A stretch of 64,000 bases of DNA from Plasmodium malariae (GCF_900090045.1 NC_041781.1:1529501-1593500); one strand, 5' to 3'. Counted from the first letter of the stretch, positions 46,031 to 63,400 are shown. Notes: generated from the letters alone by a model not told the origin. Numbers and translations are program-made.

Positions 46031-46544
46031 TTTTTCGACAACACGGAAAATTTTTTCTTAGTCTTTTCCTCCGTATTTTAATTAACAGTCAAAGGAGTAA
46101 ATCAAAAATAGTAGAGCTAACAATGTACTATTATTACTGTTATACACGAAAAATGAAACAATGAAGCAGTAATTTTATTTTTTCCTTTTGACAAATTTTT
46201 AAATCTATTTAAGTGCCATGAATGAAGGGAAAAAAAATAAATTATAACAATATTAAGAAAATTATAATAAAAAAAAAAATAATAATAAACTGCAAAATGC
46301 GAGGAACGTTTGAGAAAAATTCTGATGAACATGGTCTCTGGGTTTTTCTTTTTTAACGTGTGTAGTTTTAAAAATTTTCAAAACGTTAAACTGTGCGTAG
46401 GTGTTTGTCTTTTGGCATATAACAGAATATTTGCCATTTTATGTACACACATGTTTGTACACAATTTCCAATTACATTTAACGGGATGTTTTAAAAGAAA
46501 AAGAATTTTTTCCTTTTTTTATATTATTTATTTATTCATTCATT

Positions 46545-46730
46545 TTGTTAATCATTTTGTTATTCTTTTTGTTATTCTTTTTGTTATTCTTTTTGTTATT
46601 CATTTTGTTATTCATTTTGTTATTCATTTTGTTATTCATTTTGTTATTCATTTTGTTATTCATTTTGTTATTCATTTTGTTATTCAGTTTTTTATTCAAT
46701 TTTTTATTCAATTTTTTATTTTGTTTCGTT
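46545..46730. repeat. 14-bp TTGTTATTCATTTT array
   Basis: About thirteen copies with TTC/TTT and CATT/CTTT/AGTT variants grouped in blocks. Confidence 0.9.
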
Positions 46731-46854
46731 TTCCCGTACTTCATACACACAGTGTTTTAACATATCAATTTGTAAAATTATAAGTGCATATAGCAGACAA
46801 AGGCAAAAATTCTGAGGCACAAAATATTATTAAAAAAGAAAGAAAAACTTATGT

Positions 46855-47012
46855 TTAAACATGTATATGTGTAAGTATAAACATGTATATGTGTACGTAT
46901 AAACATGTATATGTGTAAGTATAAACATGTATATGTGTAAGTATGAACATATATATGCGTAAGTATATACATGTATATGGGCAAGTATAAACATGTATAT
47001 GCGTAAGTACAT
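46855..47012. repeat. ~22-bp AAACATGTATATGTGTAAGTAT array
   Basis: About seven copies with small changes (GTGTACGT, GCGTAAGT, GGGCAAGT). Confidence 0.88.
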
Positions 47013-47293
47013 ACATTATATATATATATATATATGTGGGTATATATATACATAAGTATACCCTTACACACTTTAACTGCACTTGTATTAAAAACGAACG
47101 AACACTATCCGCACATTTACACTTCCGTCCACTAATGAAAATTGGAAATTATTTTTCGATGAAGTGCATTACGAAATTTGTAAAAAGAGTAACAGATTTA
47201 CAACTACTACATTATTTGTTTTTGGAAAATATTGAAATTAGTTTTTAGATAAGTTCAATGAGGAAAAGTGCACTATAAAAAAAACAAATATAA

Positions 47294-47344
<51 letters not shown>

Positions 47345-47551
47345 TAATATATGCATGTTAAAAATTAAAATGCATACTTATTACGTTCAATATTATATAT
47401 TATACACACATATATATACATATACAAAACCTATGTGTGTAATTCTTTTACATGTTACACTTATTCTGTTTTCTAACGTTAAACTTTTGTTTTCCAAACT
47501 ATTTTTCTCCCTTTCAAATAGAATCTTTTTTACAATTAATTTTATTTTTAA

Positions 47552-47597
<46 letters not shown>

Positions 47598-48074
47598 AAG
47601 TGGTAAAACACATCCTTTTTTTTTTTTTTTTTTTTCCCTATTTTTTCATCATTTCCAAATATTTTATTATGTAAAATTTTGAAATGATGTGTAATTCATC
47701 ATTAAAAAAAGAAAAAAAGAAAAAAATATTTGTATACATATAGTTTTGCATTTTTTTTTTTTTTAGAACAAAATAAAAAATATATTGTTTTCTTTTGTTT
47801 CACAAATAGTTATAAATTAAAATTTTTTTTAAATAACAGGAAAAAAAAAAAAAAAAAGAGAAATCAGTACAAAACAACAAAAAATATATATATGTATATA
47901 TAACACATTCAAATAGATGAATGTGTGCGTGCGTGTGTGTATATGTTGTATTATGTATAAATGTAAAAACTACCAAGTACACACACTTATGCATATTTCA
48001 CAGAATAAACAGTATGCATTTTTTTATAATTGATCTATGATGCAACAAATGCTTTAATAGTTACACATAACCAA

Positions 48075-48118
<44 letters not shown>

Positions 48119-48130
48119 CTATTTATAGGA

Positions 48131-48135
48131 TGCAC
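48131..48135 (+). promoter_or_regulatory. TGCAC pentamer upstream of MSP1 (possible AP2-I core)
   Basis: GTGCA/TGCAC is the core bound by AP2-I, a regulator of invasion genes in P. falciparum. This copy is about 80 bases before the MSP1 ATG, among A/T runs and after a GT-rich stretch. Such pentamers occur by chance every few hundred bases, so the assignment is weak. Confidence 0.2.
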
Positions 48136-48216
48136 AAATAATGCAAATTTTTTGTCGTGTCAAATTTTTATTTTACCAATTATAAAATACTCTATATTAT
48201 CAAGTTTAATTCAAAA

Positions 48217-51200
48217 ATGAAAGCACTTATATTTTTGTTCTCTTTTGTCTTTTTTTCTATAAATTGTCACTGTGAAACAAATGAAGATTATGAACAACTT
48301 ATTCAAAAGTTGGGAAAACTGGAGGAACTAGTTGTAGAAGGGTATAACCTATTTCACAAAAAAAAATTTGCCTTAACAGACATTAATAAGGATGGTAATA
48401 CCAGTACTACTGATGCAAATAATAAAGATGATAGTAAGGTTTCCTCCGTAACAGCAAAAATAGGAAATTTTGTTAGCAAAGTTCTAAACCTGAATTTGCC
48501 AGGTTATGTTCAGTTAACTTTTTCAATTAGGGAATTAATTACAAAGTACAGTGGTTTGAAATATCTAATTGAAGGATATGAAGAATTCAATGAATTAATG
48601 TATGGAATTAATTTTTACTATGATTTATTAAGAGCTAAGTTGAATGATATGCATCTAAATGGCTACTGTGATATACCTAATCATCTAAAAATTAATGAAA
48701 AGGAATTAGAAATGCTTAAAAAAGTCGTATTTGGATATAGAAAACCATTAGAAAATATTAAAGACGATATTAACAAAATGGAGAAATTTATCACAACAAA
48801 TGAAGCAACAGTAAATAATATAAAGGAATTAATTAAGAAGGAATATAATAACATCGCTGATGAGAATAAAAAATTAGAGGCTCCTAGTGAATCAGGGTCA
48901 GATGACGAAGATATAAAGAATTGTAATGAAAAACAGAAAATATACAAATCTCGATATAACATTCTTTTTTACGAAAAGCAGTTGCTAGAGGCACAAAAAT
49001 TAATAGAAGTTTTAAAGAAGCGTATTCAAACTTTAAAAGAAAATACCGATATAAAAAAATTGCTCGACGAAATAAAGGAAATTGAAGGGAAACTTCCTAC
49101 AAGTGGTAGTGAAGCATCTGCCCCTGCAGCAACTCCTAGTACTATAAAGGAACCAGAAAATACTCAAATAAAAGAACGTCAAGAAAAGATTAAAGAAATT
49201 GCGAAAAATATAGTATTCAATATGGATGGTCTATTTACAGATGCCTTCGAATTGGATTACTATGTAAGAGAAAAAGAAAAAAAAACATTCAACTCAGCAA
49301 CTACTCAACTAGCTAACGGTAAAGCAGTAAACAGAACACCTCCTGCACCAGTAATGTATCCTCATGGAATAATTTATGCTGTATCAGATGATGCTATAAG
49401 TAACATACTATCTAAAAGTAGTACACAGTTAACACTTGAAGAATTACAAAATCCTGACAATAGAAAACAAATTACTATTGACGATCTTAAAGACGAAAAC
49501 AAAAGAAAAGAATTGATAACTAAAATAAAAAATAAAATTACAGAAGAAGAAGGGAAATTAAATGCATTAAAAGGAGATGTTGATAGTAAATTAGAGAAAT
49601 TTAAGAAAATAGAAGGGGAATTTAAACCATTACTTGAAAAATTTTATGATGAAAGACTTGATAATAGCATTACAACAGAGAATTTTGAAAAATTTTTAAG
49701 TAAAAGAACAGAATATTTAACGGAAAAGAATTTGCTTGAACGCTCTTCTTACGAATTGTCGAAAGCATTGGTAAAGAAATTAAAAAAGCAACTTATGTAT
49801 TTAGAAGACTATTCATTAAGAAAAGAAGTATTTGATGAAGAGGTAAATCATTTCAACTGCTTAGACTTACAATTAAATGCTGATATTCATAAATTAGAAA
49901 GTGAAATTAAAAGAAAAGAAAATTTACTTACAGTAGTTGATACCTTAAAATTTTCAGATGTCGTGGAATTACAAGTACAAAAAGTATTATTAGGTAAAAA
50001 AATAGGACAACTAAAAAATGTAGAAGCATCTTTACAAAAAGCAAAATTAAAAGAAACGTTTCACATCCCCCAAGCATACGGAACAGGAGAACAATCCGAA
50101 CCATACTATTTAATTGCACTAAAGAGGGAAATTGATAAATTAAATATTTCTATTCCAAAAATTGAGGAAATGTTAAAAAATGAGAAAAAACTGGAGGAAG
50201 AAAAAATCAAGGCGGCAGCACAAAATGTAAGCGGCCATGTTTCCGGAGCAGATGAAACACCAAACAGTCCTGGATCATCTGGAGCAACAGGAACAACAGG
50301 ACAAGCTGGAGCAACAGGAACAACAGGACAAGCAGGACAAGCAGACAAGCTGGAGCAACAGGAACAACAGGACAAGCTGGAGCAACAGGAACAACAGGAC
50401 AAGCTGGAGCAACGGGAACAACAGGACAAGCAGGAGCAACAGGAACAACAGGACAAGCTGGAGCAACAGGAACAACAGGACAAGCTGGAGCAACAGGAAC
50501 AACAGGACAAGCTGGAGCAACAGGAACAACAGGACAAGCAGGAGCAACTGGAGCAACGGAACAACAGGACAAGCAGGAGCAACGGGAACAACAGGACAAG
50601 CTGGAGCAACAGGACAACTGGACAACGGGACAACAGGACAAGCTGGAGCAACGGGAACAACAGGACAAGCAGGAGCAACGGGAACAACAGGACAAGCTGG
50701 AGCAACAGGAACAACAGGACAAGCTGGAGCAACGGGAACAACAGGACAAGCAGGAGCAACAGGAACAACAGGACAAGCTGGAGCAACAGGAACAACAGGA
50801 CAAGCAGGACAAGCAGGAGCAACAGAACCACAAACAGAGACAGAAGTAGAAGAAACTCAGGAAATTGGAATCGTTGTTCCGACATTGTCCAAATTGCAAT
50901 ATCTTGAAAAGCTATATGACTTTTTGAAAACTGCTTATGTGTGTCATATCAACATTTTGGTAAATAACTCAACCATGAATGAAACGTTACTACAACAATA
51001 TAAACTGAAGATAGAAGAAGATAAGAAATTATTAGAGAAGTGCGACCAATTAGATTTGTTATTTAATGTTCAGAATAACTTACAAGTCATGTATTCAATG
51101 TATGACAGTGTGAGCAATGTTCTACAAAATCAGTACAAAGAATTAAACCAAAAGGAAATGATTTATAATATTTATAAACTGGTGAAGAAGAATGACAAAC

Positions 51201-53641
51201 TTAAAAACTTCTTAAACTTAACTGCAAACAGTGCAGCTGCATCTTCGGCATTACCACCTCCACCATCAGTACCACCTGCAGTACCACCAGCATCACAACA
51301 GCCACAACCTCAAGCAGCATTACCAGCACAACCTCAAGCAGCATTACCAGCACAACCTCAAGCAGCATTACCAGCACAACCTCAAGCAGCAGTACCAGCA
51401 CAATCTCAAGCAACAGTACCAGCACAATCTCAAGCAGCAGTACCAGCAACAACTCAATCCTCATCGGTATCAGCACCAACAGGTACAAATGGTGCATCCC
51501 CAGCAACTCCTGTAGCTCGAGCTGGTAGTGAAAATGCGATTCAGTTAAAAGCGAATGACAACGAGGACGATGCAAATGAACTAGATTTCGACATTGACGA
51601 TATTTATATAAAATACTTAGAACAAGTGAGCAAATACGACGAGAACTTCAAAAATTTTATAGAGTCCAAAAAAGATATAATAAATAAGATGAGCGAAAGT
51701 GAATGGAAAGAATTAGGAGAAGAAATCAACACATTGAAACAAGATATACAATCATCATTTGATAATTTTGGAAAATATAAACTTAAATTGGAAAGATTAT
51801 TAAAAAAGAAAAATAAAATTACAAGCAGTACTAATCATATTAAAGAATATAGTATTTTAAAAGCACAATTATTAAGGAAAAAAAATATTCTAAATAACCC
51901 AAGACATGTACTAGCAGCTTTTGTAGTATTCTTTAATAAAAAGATAGAAGCAGAAAAGAAAGAAGTTGAAAATGCTTTAAAAAATACTGATATTATGTTG
52001 AAATATTATAAGGCAAGAACCAAATATTATATTAGTGAAGCATTCCCCTTAAAAACAATAACTGAACAATCACTTCAAAAAGAAATTAACTATTTACATT
52101 TAGAAAAATTTAAAGTATATAGTAGATTAGAAGGACGCATTAAGAAAATGTTGAATTTAGAAAAAGAAAATATTACCTACTTATCTGGTGGATTACATCA
52201 TGTACTTACAGAATTAAAAGAGATCATAAATGATAAAACATACACCGGTTATACACATACTAAAAATAACGAAGAAGTTAACAAAGCGTTAAATGTTTAT
52301 GAGGAATTGCTTCCAAAGCAAATATCCACAGAAGAGCAACCGGATAATGCATTAGCAGATGGAACGGAAAATGCAACAGAAGGTGCAGAAGTGCGTGCAG
52401 CAACTGCAGAAAGTTTAGTGCAGGGAGAAGATGAGTACCCTGAAGAAGTTGATGAGGTGATCGTGTTTCCCATTGTGGGTAAGAAAGAAAAGGAAAATCC
52501 ATTAGATCAAATAACAAAAGGACAAGCTGAAACTAAACAAGATGATAATATATTGAAACCAATTACAAATGAGTATGAAGTATTATATATTAAACCATTA
52601 GCTGGAGTATATAGAGTTTTAAGAAAACAAATAGGAGATCAGATAGACGCTTTTAATAGTAATTTGACAAATGCTTTGGATACTCGAAAAAAGAAAAGAA
52701 CATATTTCTTAGATGTATTAAATTCTGATTTAATTCAATTTAAACATGCAACTTCCGACAGTTATATTATAAAAGATCCGTATAAACTATTAGATGTTGA
52801 TAAGAAAGCGAAGCTTATAGGTAGCTATAAATATATCGTCTCTGCAATAGAAAAGGATATCACTTCAGCTGAGAACGGAGTAGAATATTATGATAAGATG
52901 ACCAAGTTGTACAAGACTCAGTTAGAAGCAGTAAAAAGCGCAATTGCTGAAGCACAAAAAGAGGGTGATAAAAAAACTGAAAATGAAAAATATATTCCAT
53001 TCTTAACGAACATGCAGACATTATATGAAAATTTATTGAATAAAATAAATGGAAACATAATAAATTTAAAAACTTTAATTACAAACTGTAATTTAGAAAA
53101 AGATGCAGTAAACATTACTATAAGTAAATTAACAGAATACAGCAAATTTGATGAAAAAATAGAAATGTTTAAAAACTCTAAAAATGAAAAGGATATAGCA
53201 AGTTCTGGAATATTAGACATACTTAAACAAAAAGGACTTGTTAATAAAAATGAATCAACTAAGATTATATCAGAATTACTTGGTGTAGACTCTAATGCAT
53301 TACTGAATATTAGCGCAAAACATGCATGTACCGAAACAAAATATCCTGAAAATGCAGGATGTTATAGATATGAAGACGGAAAAGAAGTATGGAGATGCTT
53401 ATTAAATTATAAACTAGTTGATGGACAATGTGTTGAAGATGAAGAGCCTTCTTGTCAAGTTAACAATGGAGGATGTGCTCCTGAAGCTAACTGTACCAAA
53501 GGAGATGACAACAAAATTGTCTGTGCTTGTAACGCACCCTATTCTGAACCTATATTTGAAGGTGTTTTCTGTGGTTCTTCAAGTTTCCTCGGCTTATCAC
53601 TATTATTAGCAGCTTTATTAATTATGTTTAACTTACTTTAA
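48217..53641 (+). CDS. MSP1: Merozoite surface protein 1 (with two apparent frameshifts in its repeat)
   Basis: The major GPI-anchored merozoite surface protein, cleaved by SUB1 and later to MSP1-19 during egress and invasion. The start at 48217 gives the signal peptide [19 protein letters not shown]; the open frame extends 20 codons upstream without reason to use them. Helical N-terminal blocks run to about 50280, then a Gly-X-Y repeat (50281-50823), a Pro/Ala/Gln repeat (51300-51460), a helical p42-type region, and the two EGF modules of MSP1-19 with a hydrophobic tail ([17 protein letters not shown]). EGF1 has four Cys and EGF2 six. As written, codons 48217-50343 are in frame 1, the repeat continues in frame 3 after one missing G at about 50344, and it moves to frame 2 after another missing G at about 50559. 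Total length is near 1808 codons if both are sequence errors. Confidence 0.96.
50281..50823 (+). repeat. Collagen-like Gly-X-Y repeat within MSP1
   Basis: A 27-base unit (GGAGCAACAGGAACAACAGG plus ACAAGCT/ACAAGCA) encodes GATGTTGQA, that is three Gly-X-Y triplets. The tract is about 60 triplets, with extra GQA or GAT triplets and one two-residue break (GQL-DN-GTT near 50625). Single-base losses at about 50344 and 50559 shift the frame; between them frame 1 reads as [13 protein letters not shown] text, which is not the true product. Confidence 0.92.
51300..51460 (+). repeat. 24-bp coding repeat in MSP1 (PAQPQAAL)
   Basis: About five to six units encoding PAQPQAAL, later [16 protein letters not shown], in frame 2 inside MSP1. 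This Pro/Ala/Gln-rich linker follows a [12 protein letters not shown] stretch. Confidence 0.92.
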
Positions 53642-54188
53642 GAAAAAAAGACAGAAAAGAAGGATACGAATGAACATAAAATGAGAAGGATTAAGACTGA
53701 GCAAGAGGAAAAGAGAGAAAATCATAGATCCACCATATTTTACTTTTTAAGTTCTTTCCTTCAGCTTTAAATTTCCATTTTTTTTAATAATAAAAATAAT
53801 GCATTTTATTATTATATATTACACAATTTTTAGTAGTTGACCAAAAAAAAAAATAATAAAATTGAAAAAAAAAATTTTACATATAAATTTATATAAGTTT
53901 TACTAGATATATATATATATATATATTTATTTATTTATTTATATTTATATATATACATATGTACAACTATGTTAGAGAGATTTTACCGTACTCCAAATAT
54001 AATAAGAGATAAAATAGATACATATATGTACATATATGTACATATATATATACATATTTATGCATATATTTATACGTATCTATGTAAATATTTATACATT
54101 TGTAACTATTCCATGTTTTTCTTTGAATTGAATATGTGAACACAGTTTAGGTGAAACAATTCAAAAATACACAGCAAAAATTAGTCTA

Positions 54189-54221
<33 letters not shown>

Positions 54222-54470
54222 TTCCTTTTTTATATTCCTTTTTTAATTTATTATTATATAACATACACATATTCTTTTATGTTATGCTATATTATTCCAT
54301 GATATATGAAATATAAGATATATGAAATATATCACATATAATATATGATATATGCTATATGCTACGTTATTTTTTTTATTTTTTTTTAAATCCCAACTTA
54401 CATATTTTTAGTAACTTTTTTTTCTTTTTCTTCTTTTAATATTAACAGTATAATATTAATATTTGAATAT

Positions 54471-54503
<33 letters not shown>

Positions 54504-55306
54504 CACATGTATATGATATATATGTATTTCCCTTTGTTCTTTCCCCGAACAATTATTATGGGAATATTAAATATTAAAAAAAAAAATTCTCCATAAAATG
54601 ATTTTTTTTAGGGGCTAAATGAAACTTGAAAGTTAACACATTTTTTTATTTAGCCAAAGGGATGAAGCAAAATGTTAGGTATATATTATTGTCGATTTTG
54701 AAAAGATAGCTGACAAGAAAAAAAAAAATAAATAAATATGACTTAGTCATAAGAAATTCAAAAAAAAAAAACAAAAAACAAAGATGACCTAATTACACGG
54801 AATTTCAAAAAAAAAAAAAAATAAAAAATAAATAAATAAATAAATATGACTTAGTCATGCAGAATTTAAATTATAAGGATATTTTCCAGTTAAACTTACC
54901 AAAAAAAAAAAGTCCTCATTATGTGCGGCAATAACTAATCTAATGAAAAAAAAAAAAAATTGCCCCAATGAGTTTTAAGCAAAAATAAAAATGTAAGTAT
55001 TTGGAGAAAAATGCTATAAATTGCGCATCAAGTAAAAATTTAAACGAGTTTTTTTCTTGTGTTAAAATTATAGTAAAGGGTATGTGCAATGAAGAAAAGG
55101 ACAATTAGAGTTGCAAGTTTGTTTTTATACATTAAAAAAAAAAAAAAACTTTGAAGAATAACGAACACATATTAAATTGAAAGATTTTACAACAACATTA
55201 ATTCGGACGAAAATTATACTATGCAAAACTGTTCTATTCAAACAGATGTAAGGACGATGAAAAAAAATTTTATTTAAAAAATGAGTGCAAATTATTTTAT
55301 GAAAAC
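53642..55306. other. Intergenic between MSP1 and the SANT/CHY gene
   Basis: A/T homopolymers (for example 54191-54215), (TA)n (53910-53927, 54469-54489), and a loosely repeated ATGACTTAGTCAT palindrome (see findings). A 9-codon upstream ORF (55281-55310) overlaps the start of the next gene. No gene seen. Confidence 0.7.
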
Positions 55307-59524
<4,218 letters not shown>

Positions 59525-59726
59525 TTGACGAAAAGAAATTTAAGAAGTTAAAGATACTAAAGGAATTAAAGATATATTGAATAATTTACATTTTGTGCGC
59601 TCATGTGTTTTTTTGTAACTTGGAAAATATTCGAATAGGAACGAATATATATGAGGTTATCATTTTTTTTTTTTTTAAACTTTTTTTTAAATATTCTTCA
59701 CATTCCTTTTTTTTTATAAATATGGT

Positions 59727-59761
<35 letters not shown>

Positions 59762-60474
59762 TCCTTTTATATATTTGATTTTATTTATATGTCCATATAC
59801 GTTTGATGTGTATGTTTATTTTTTAAAAATCAAATTCAAAAAATATGAAATAATATGATAAGTTAATTTTTTATGATATTCGTATACGTGAAAAAAACGT
59901 TTAAAAAGAAAAAAAAATTAATAAGTGAATAAATACGCACACGCATACATATATATATATATATATGTATATTTATATGTATATAAAATGCTGTTAATAG
60001 GCACATGTTTATAACTAGGCGTGCTAATGATAATGAAAGTAAATAAAAACAAAAAAAAAAAAACATATATATATATGTATACATACATAGATACAGTAAT
60101 CTGGTTAAATATGCTCTGCATAAAAATATGTATATATATGATAGTATATATTCAATTTAAACAAAAAAAAAAAAAAAAAAAAAAAAGGAAAATGAAACTG
60201 CTTTTCTGATACTACATCAAATTGGGGTCTTTGGAGACAAAAACAAACATTGGCATCTGCAAAAAAAAAAAAAAAGGAAAATGAAAAATGTCAATTAGTG
60301 CGTATCAAATGGTGCGTGTCTTATGAGTTACGCCAAATGAAACGAAAAGCATATCAAAATGTGTAAAGGTAACGGACGAACGAACAAACGGTGCACTAAA
60401 AGAGTTACGCTCTTTACGTAATCCTTTTCACCCCCTCTTGTTTTTTTGTTTTCTTGTTCTCATTTTCTCTTTTC
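59525..60474. other. Convergent intergenic region
   Basis: T runs (59729-59759), A runs, (TA)n-like stretches (59945-59965, 60063-60078); no gene seen between the two 3' ends. Confidence 0.72.
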
Positions 60475-63400
60475 TTACTTATGCGTAAAATGCAACTTGT
60501 GGATATTAAGAAAGGCGGGTTCCCCATCATACTGAAAGTACATTTTATTTTTGCTTTCAATGAACTTCTTATCTATTTTAACAACGATATCACTCCCTTG
60601 GCATAATTTGATTGCTTTAGACATTCCTATTTGCACTTGAACTAAGTGGAACATATTTCTAAAGCCAATTACCTCAATAACTTTATCATCGGTCCTCTGT
60701 TTACGAAATTTTTGCTGTCCTTTCTTCTGTTTATAAAAATCTAGTCTGTACGATTTATATATGTTACTACAATCGAGTGGTTTGTCATTTTTAGGACTCT
60801 CCTCATTATCCTCACTTTTCTTCTCCTGTTTTTTAATAGATTCATAATTTTTCTTCAATTCGGGCAATGCGTATTCATGTTTATCATAATATTTATATGC
60901 GCACCTTTTTGTAACGCCTTTTTTCCCCGCTCTGTAACTATTATCTATATTCTTATTTAATTTAGGATGACAACTCCTACTATGTCGTTCCGCACGAACA
61001 TCATCATTATATGAGAAGCTGTCATAATCATGTATGTGCTTGGGGCAACCAAGGGATGATACTTTATTACTACTTAACTTTAATTTTGCCTTTTTTTTCT
61101 TGTCTACTTTGTCATGCATATCGATATCCCCGTCGGTATCTATATCATCAATTATATCTACATCCACATCTTCATTTCCATCCTCTTCTTCTCCTTCTCC
61201 CCTATGCTGCTGCTCCCTCTCTACATCTGAGTAGTAATTTTTTTCCAGTTCGTCCTCTTTCCATATCTTTACCCCACCCAAAAAATGCGGTATATTTATG
61301 AGACATACACTTTCTAAATCTTCATCAATATTTATTTTTTTCCCATCACAATATATTTTAATATTTTCATTTAGTTTATATTTATATGTGTTAAAAAAAA
61401 AATCACGAAATCCAATTTCCCCATATAATATTTTATTACCTATTCGACTGTTAAAAAAATGAGGAAATTTTTTTCGAATATTGTCAAAATGTAAAGCTAA
61501 TCTTGATATTATTCCGATGTCAAAATAATTAATGAAACTATTATTTAAAATGATGTTTTTGTCTAAGTCATACCCTTTTATATTCCATATATCAACTAAT
61601 TCATTTTTACTATTTTTTATTTTATTTAAATAAAAAAAAAGGCCGTTGTTATACCCACTGCCCCATCCCAAACTGATACTTAAATCATTTCCTGTCCCTA
61701 GTGGCAATATACCTATGGGTGTGTTGGAAATGCATGATTCGAGGGAGAGTTTTTTCTTTTTTCTCTTTTCCCCTTTTTTTTCCTTTACCAGTTTTACTTC
61801 TTCACCCAGTTTTATTTCTTGGCCCAATTCTAACTCTAAGCCTTGTCCTTTACCCTCTTCCGTTTGAGTACTACATACAACTTCCTTTTTGCTACAATTA
61901 TACTGATCACCCACCACACGAGTTTCTCCATCTCTTTTTCGAACGATAATCTTATAACCATTATCAATTTTATATACGCTATTATTATCACTATCGTTAG
62001 CATATGGCACCTCCTTTATATGAAGACTCTCCTTTGTTTTATTTTTATTCTTCTTTATATACTTCCTCTGTTCACTTGCATTTTTAACGTTCTCCTTACC
62101 ATTATGATTGTTACCTTTGTTGTTATTTTCATTTCCTAGGTGATCATCCTTATTAACGCGACACTTATCACATATGCTATTATAACACCTGTTACAATTA
62201 TTAGTACCATTCACATTGTTGATGTATGCACTGAATATTTCTTCTCCCTCTCTGTAATAGGATACTGAAGTTTCATTCAATCCCGTTTTAGTACTGAAAC
62301 ATGTCGATGCTGTCTTTTCCTTGTAATCATGGTAAAGAATATTTTTATACATCCTTTCATTTTCTACCCCTTTGGTAGATAAATAAGAGTCTCCATTATT
62401 TTCTTCTTTTTTTCTATAAATTAAAGGATTACTACTTTTACAATTATCTGTCATTGAGTTTCCATTTGGAAAACTCTTTATGGTACTCTCTCTGCAAATA
62501 TCTTCTTCTTTGGTACTTTTCTTCTTAAACTTTTTTAATTTTTTAAGGATGTAATTGTATTTATTCCTCTTTTTCCATTTATCTAGATTATTCAGGTCGT
62601 TCTTCAAGTCGATACTCAGGTCACTGTTAAGGCCGCTAATCACTTCGCTGTTCATGCCGCTATTTATGCCTCTATTTATGCCGCAATTCATGCCGCTATT
62701 CATGCCGCTATTCATGTCACTATTCATGTCACTATTCAGATCCGTGTTTATGTCCATATTTGCACCCGCGTTTGGCGTCCCCCTGCCTACTTCATCAATG
62801 ATATCATTATTATGAACATCACTATGAAAATAGTTCACAGCAGAGAAAGCAGCATGGGCAGAAGAAGTGGAAGATACTAAAGGAGCAGCGGGAGAGTAAT
62901 ATGCACTCCTACTACCCACACATTCCCCACTTATAGTAAGATGCTCCCCCTTATGGGCACGCGGGTGATCCCTAAACAAAAGCACATCTTCTGTCCTTCG
63001 TTCATTCATTGTGCTATCATCAGTTTTGATAGTTTTTTCTTCGCTTTCTCTTATGGAAAATATATTGGAATCTTTATTCATTTGGGTATTTCCTTTGTTA
63101 TTCCATTTTTTCCTTAACATATCTTTGTTGTGTTTTAATTTTTCTTTTATATTTTTGATCGTTTTATTTAAAAACAAACCTCTAATGAAGAATATATTTT
63201 CATTTGTGTTTCCTACATGAGTATTTTTTTTTTTTTCCTTTTTTGAGTCATAAACTAATTGACTTGAGAAAAATTTAATTAAAGTATCGACAAAAATACT
63301 TATAGTACCATCTCCACCACATAATAACAGAATGACTTTATTTAAATAAAACATTTCTTTATACATATTAAGAGCGTTCAACACATTTTTTTGATTTCTT

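Larger units (their letters stand above)
45279..48216. other. MSP1P-MSP1 intergenic region
   Basis: Contains (TA)n at 45406-45438 and 47296-47340, a 30-base array (45810-46025), a 14-base TTGTTATTCATTTT array (46545-46730), a 22-base AAACATGTATATGTGTAAGT-type array (46855-47010), and A/T homopolymers including about 42 A at 47554-47594. A TGCAC pentamer lies at 48131-48135, about 80 bases before the MSP1 start. No gene is supported. Confidence 0.7.

Noticed and set aside
45609..46164. Overlapping 90-150-residue Phe/Leu/Cys/Ile frames
   Set aside because: All derive from the 30-base tandem array, whose length is a multiple of three.
47137..47248. 37-codon frame between MSP1P and MSP1 (MKIGNYFSMKCITKF...)
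   Set aside because: Short, no splice partner, no recognisable motif; chance cannot be excluded.
50106..50899. Long minus-strand Cys/Ser/Leu/Val frames opposite MSP1
   Set aside because: Antisense of the Gly-X-Y repeat, whose 27-base unit has no stop on either strand; no independent coding signal.
50344..50907. MSP1 frame 1 continuing as DKLEQQEQQ repeats and a Thr/Ser/Asn/Arg tail
   Set aside because: This is the out-of-frame reading after the first missing G; the text ends soon after the repeat and lacks the MSP1 C-terminus.
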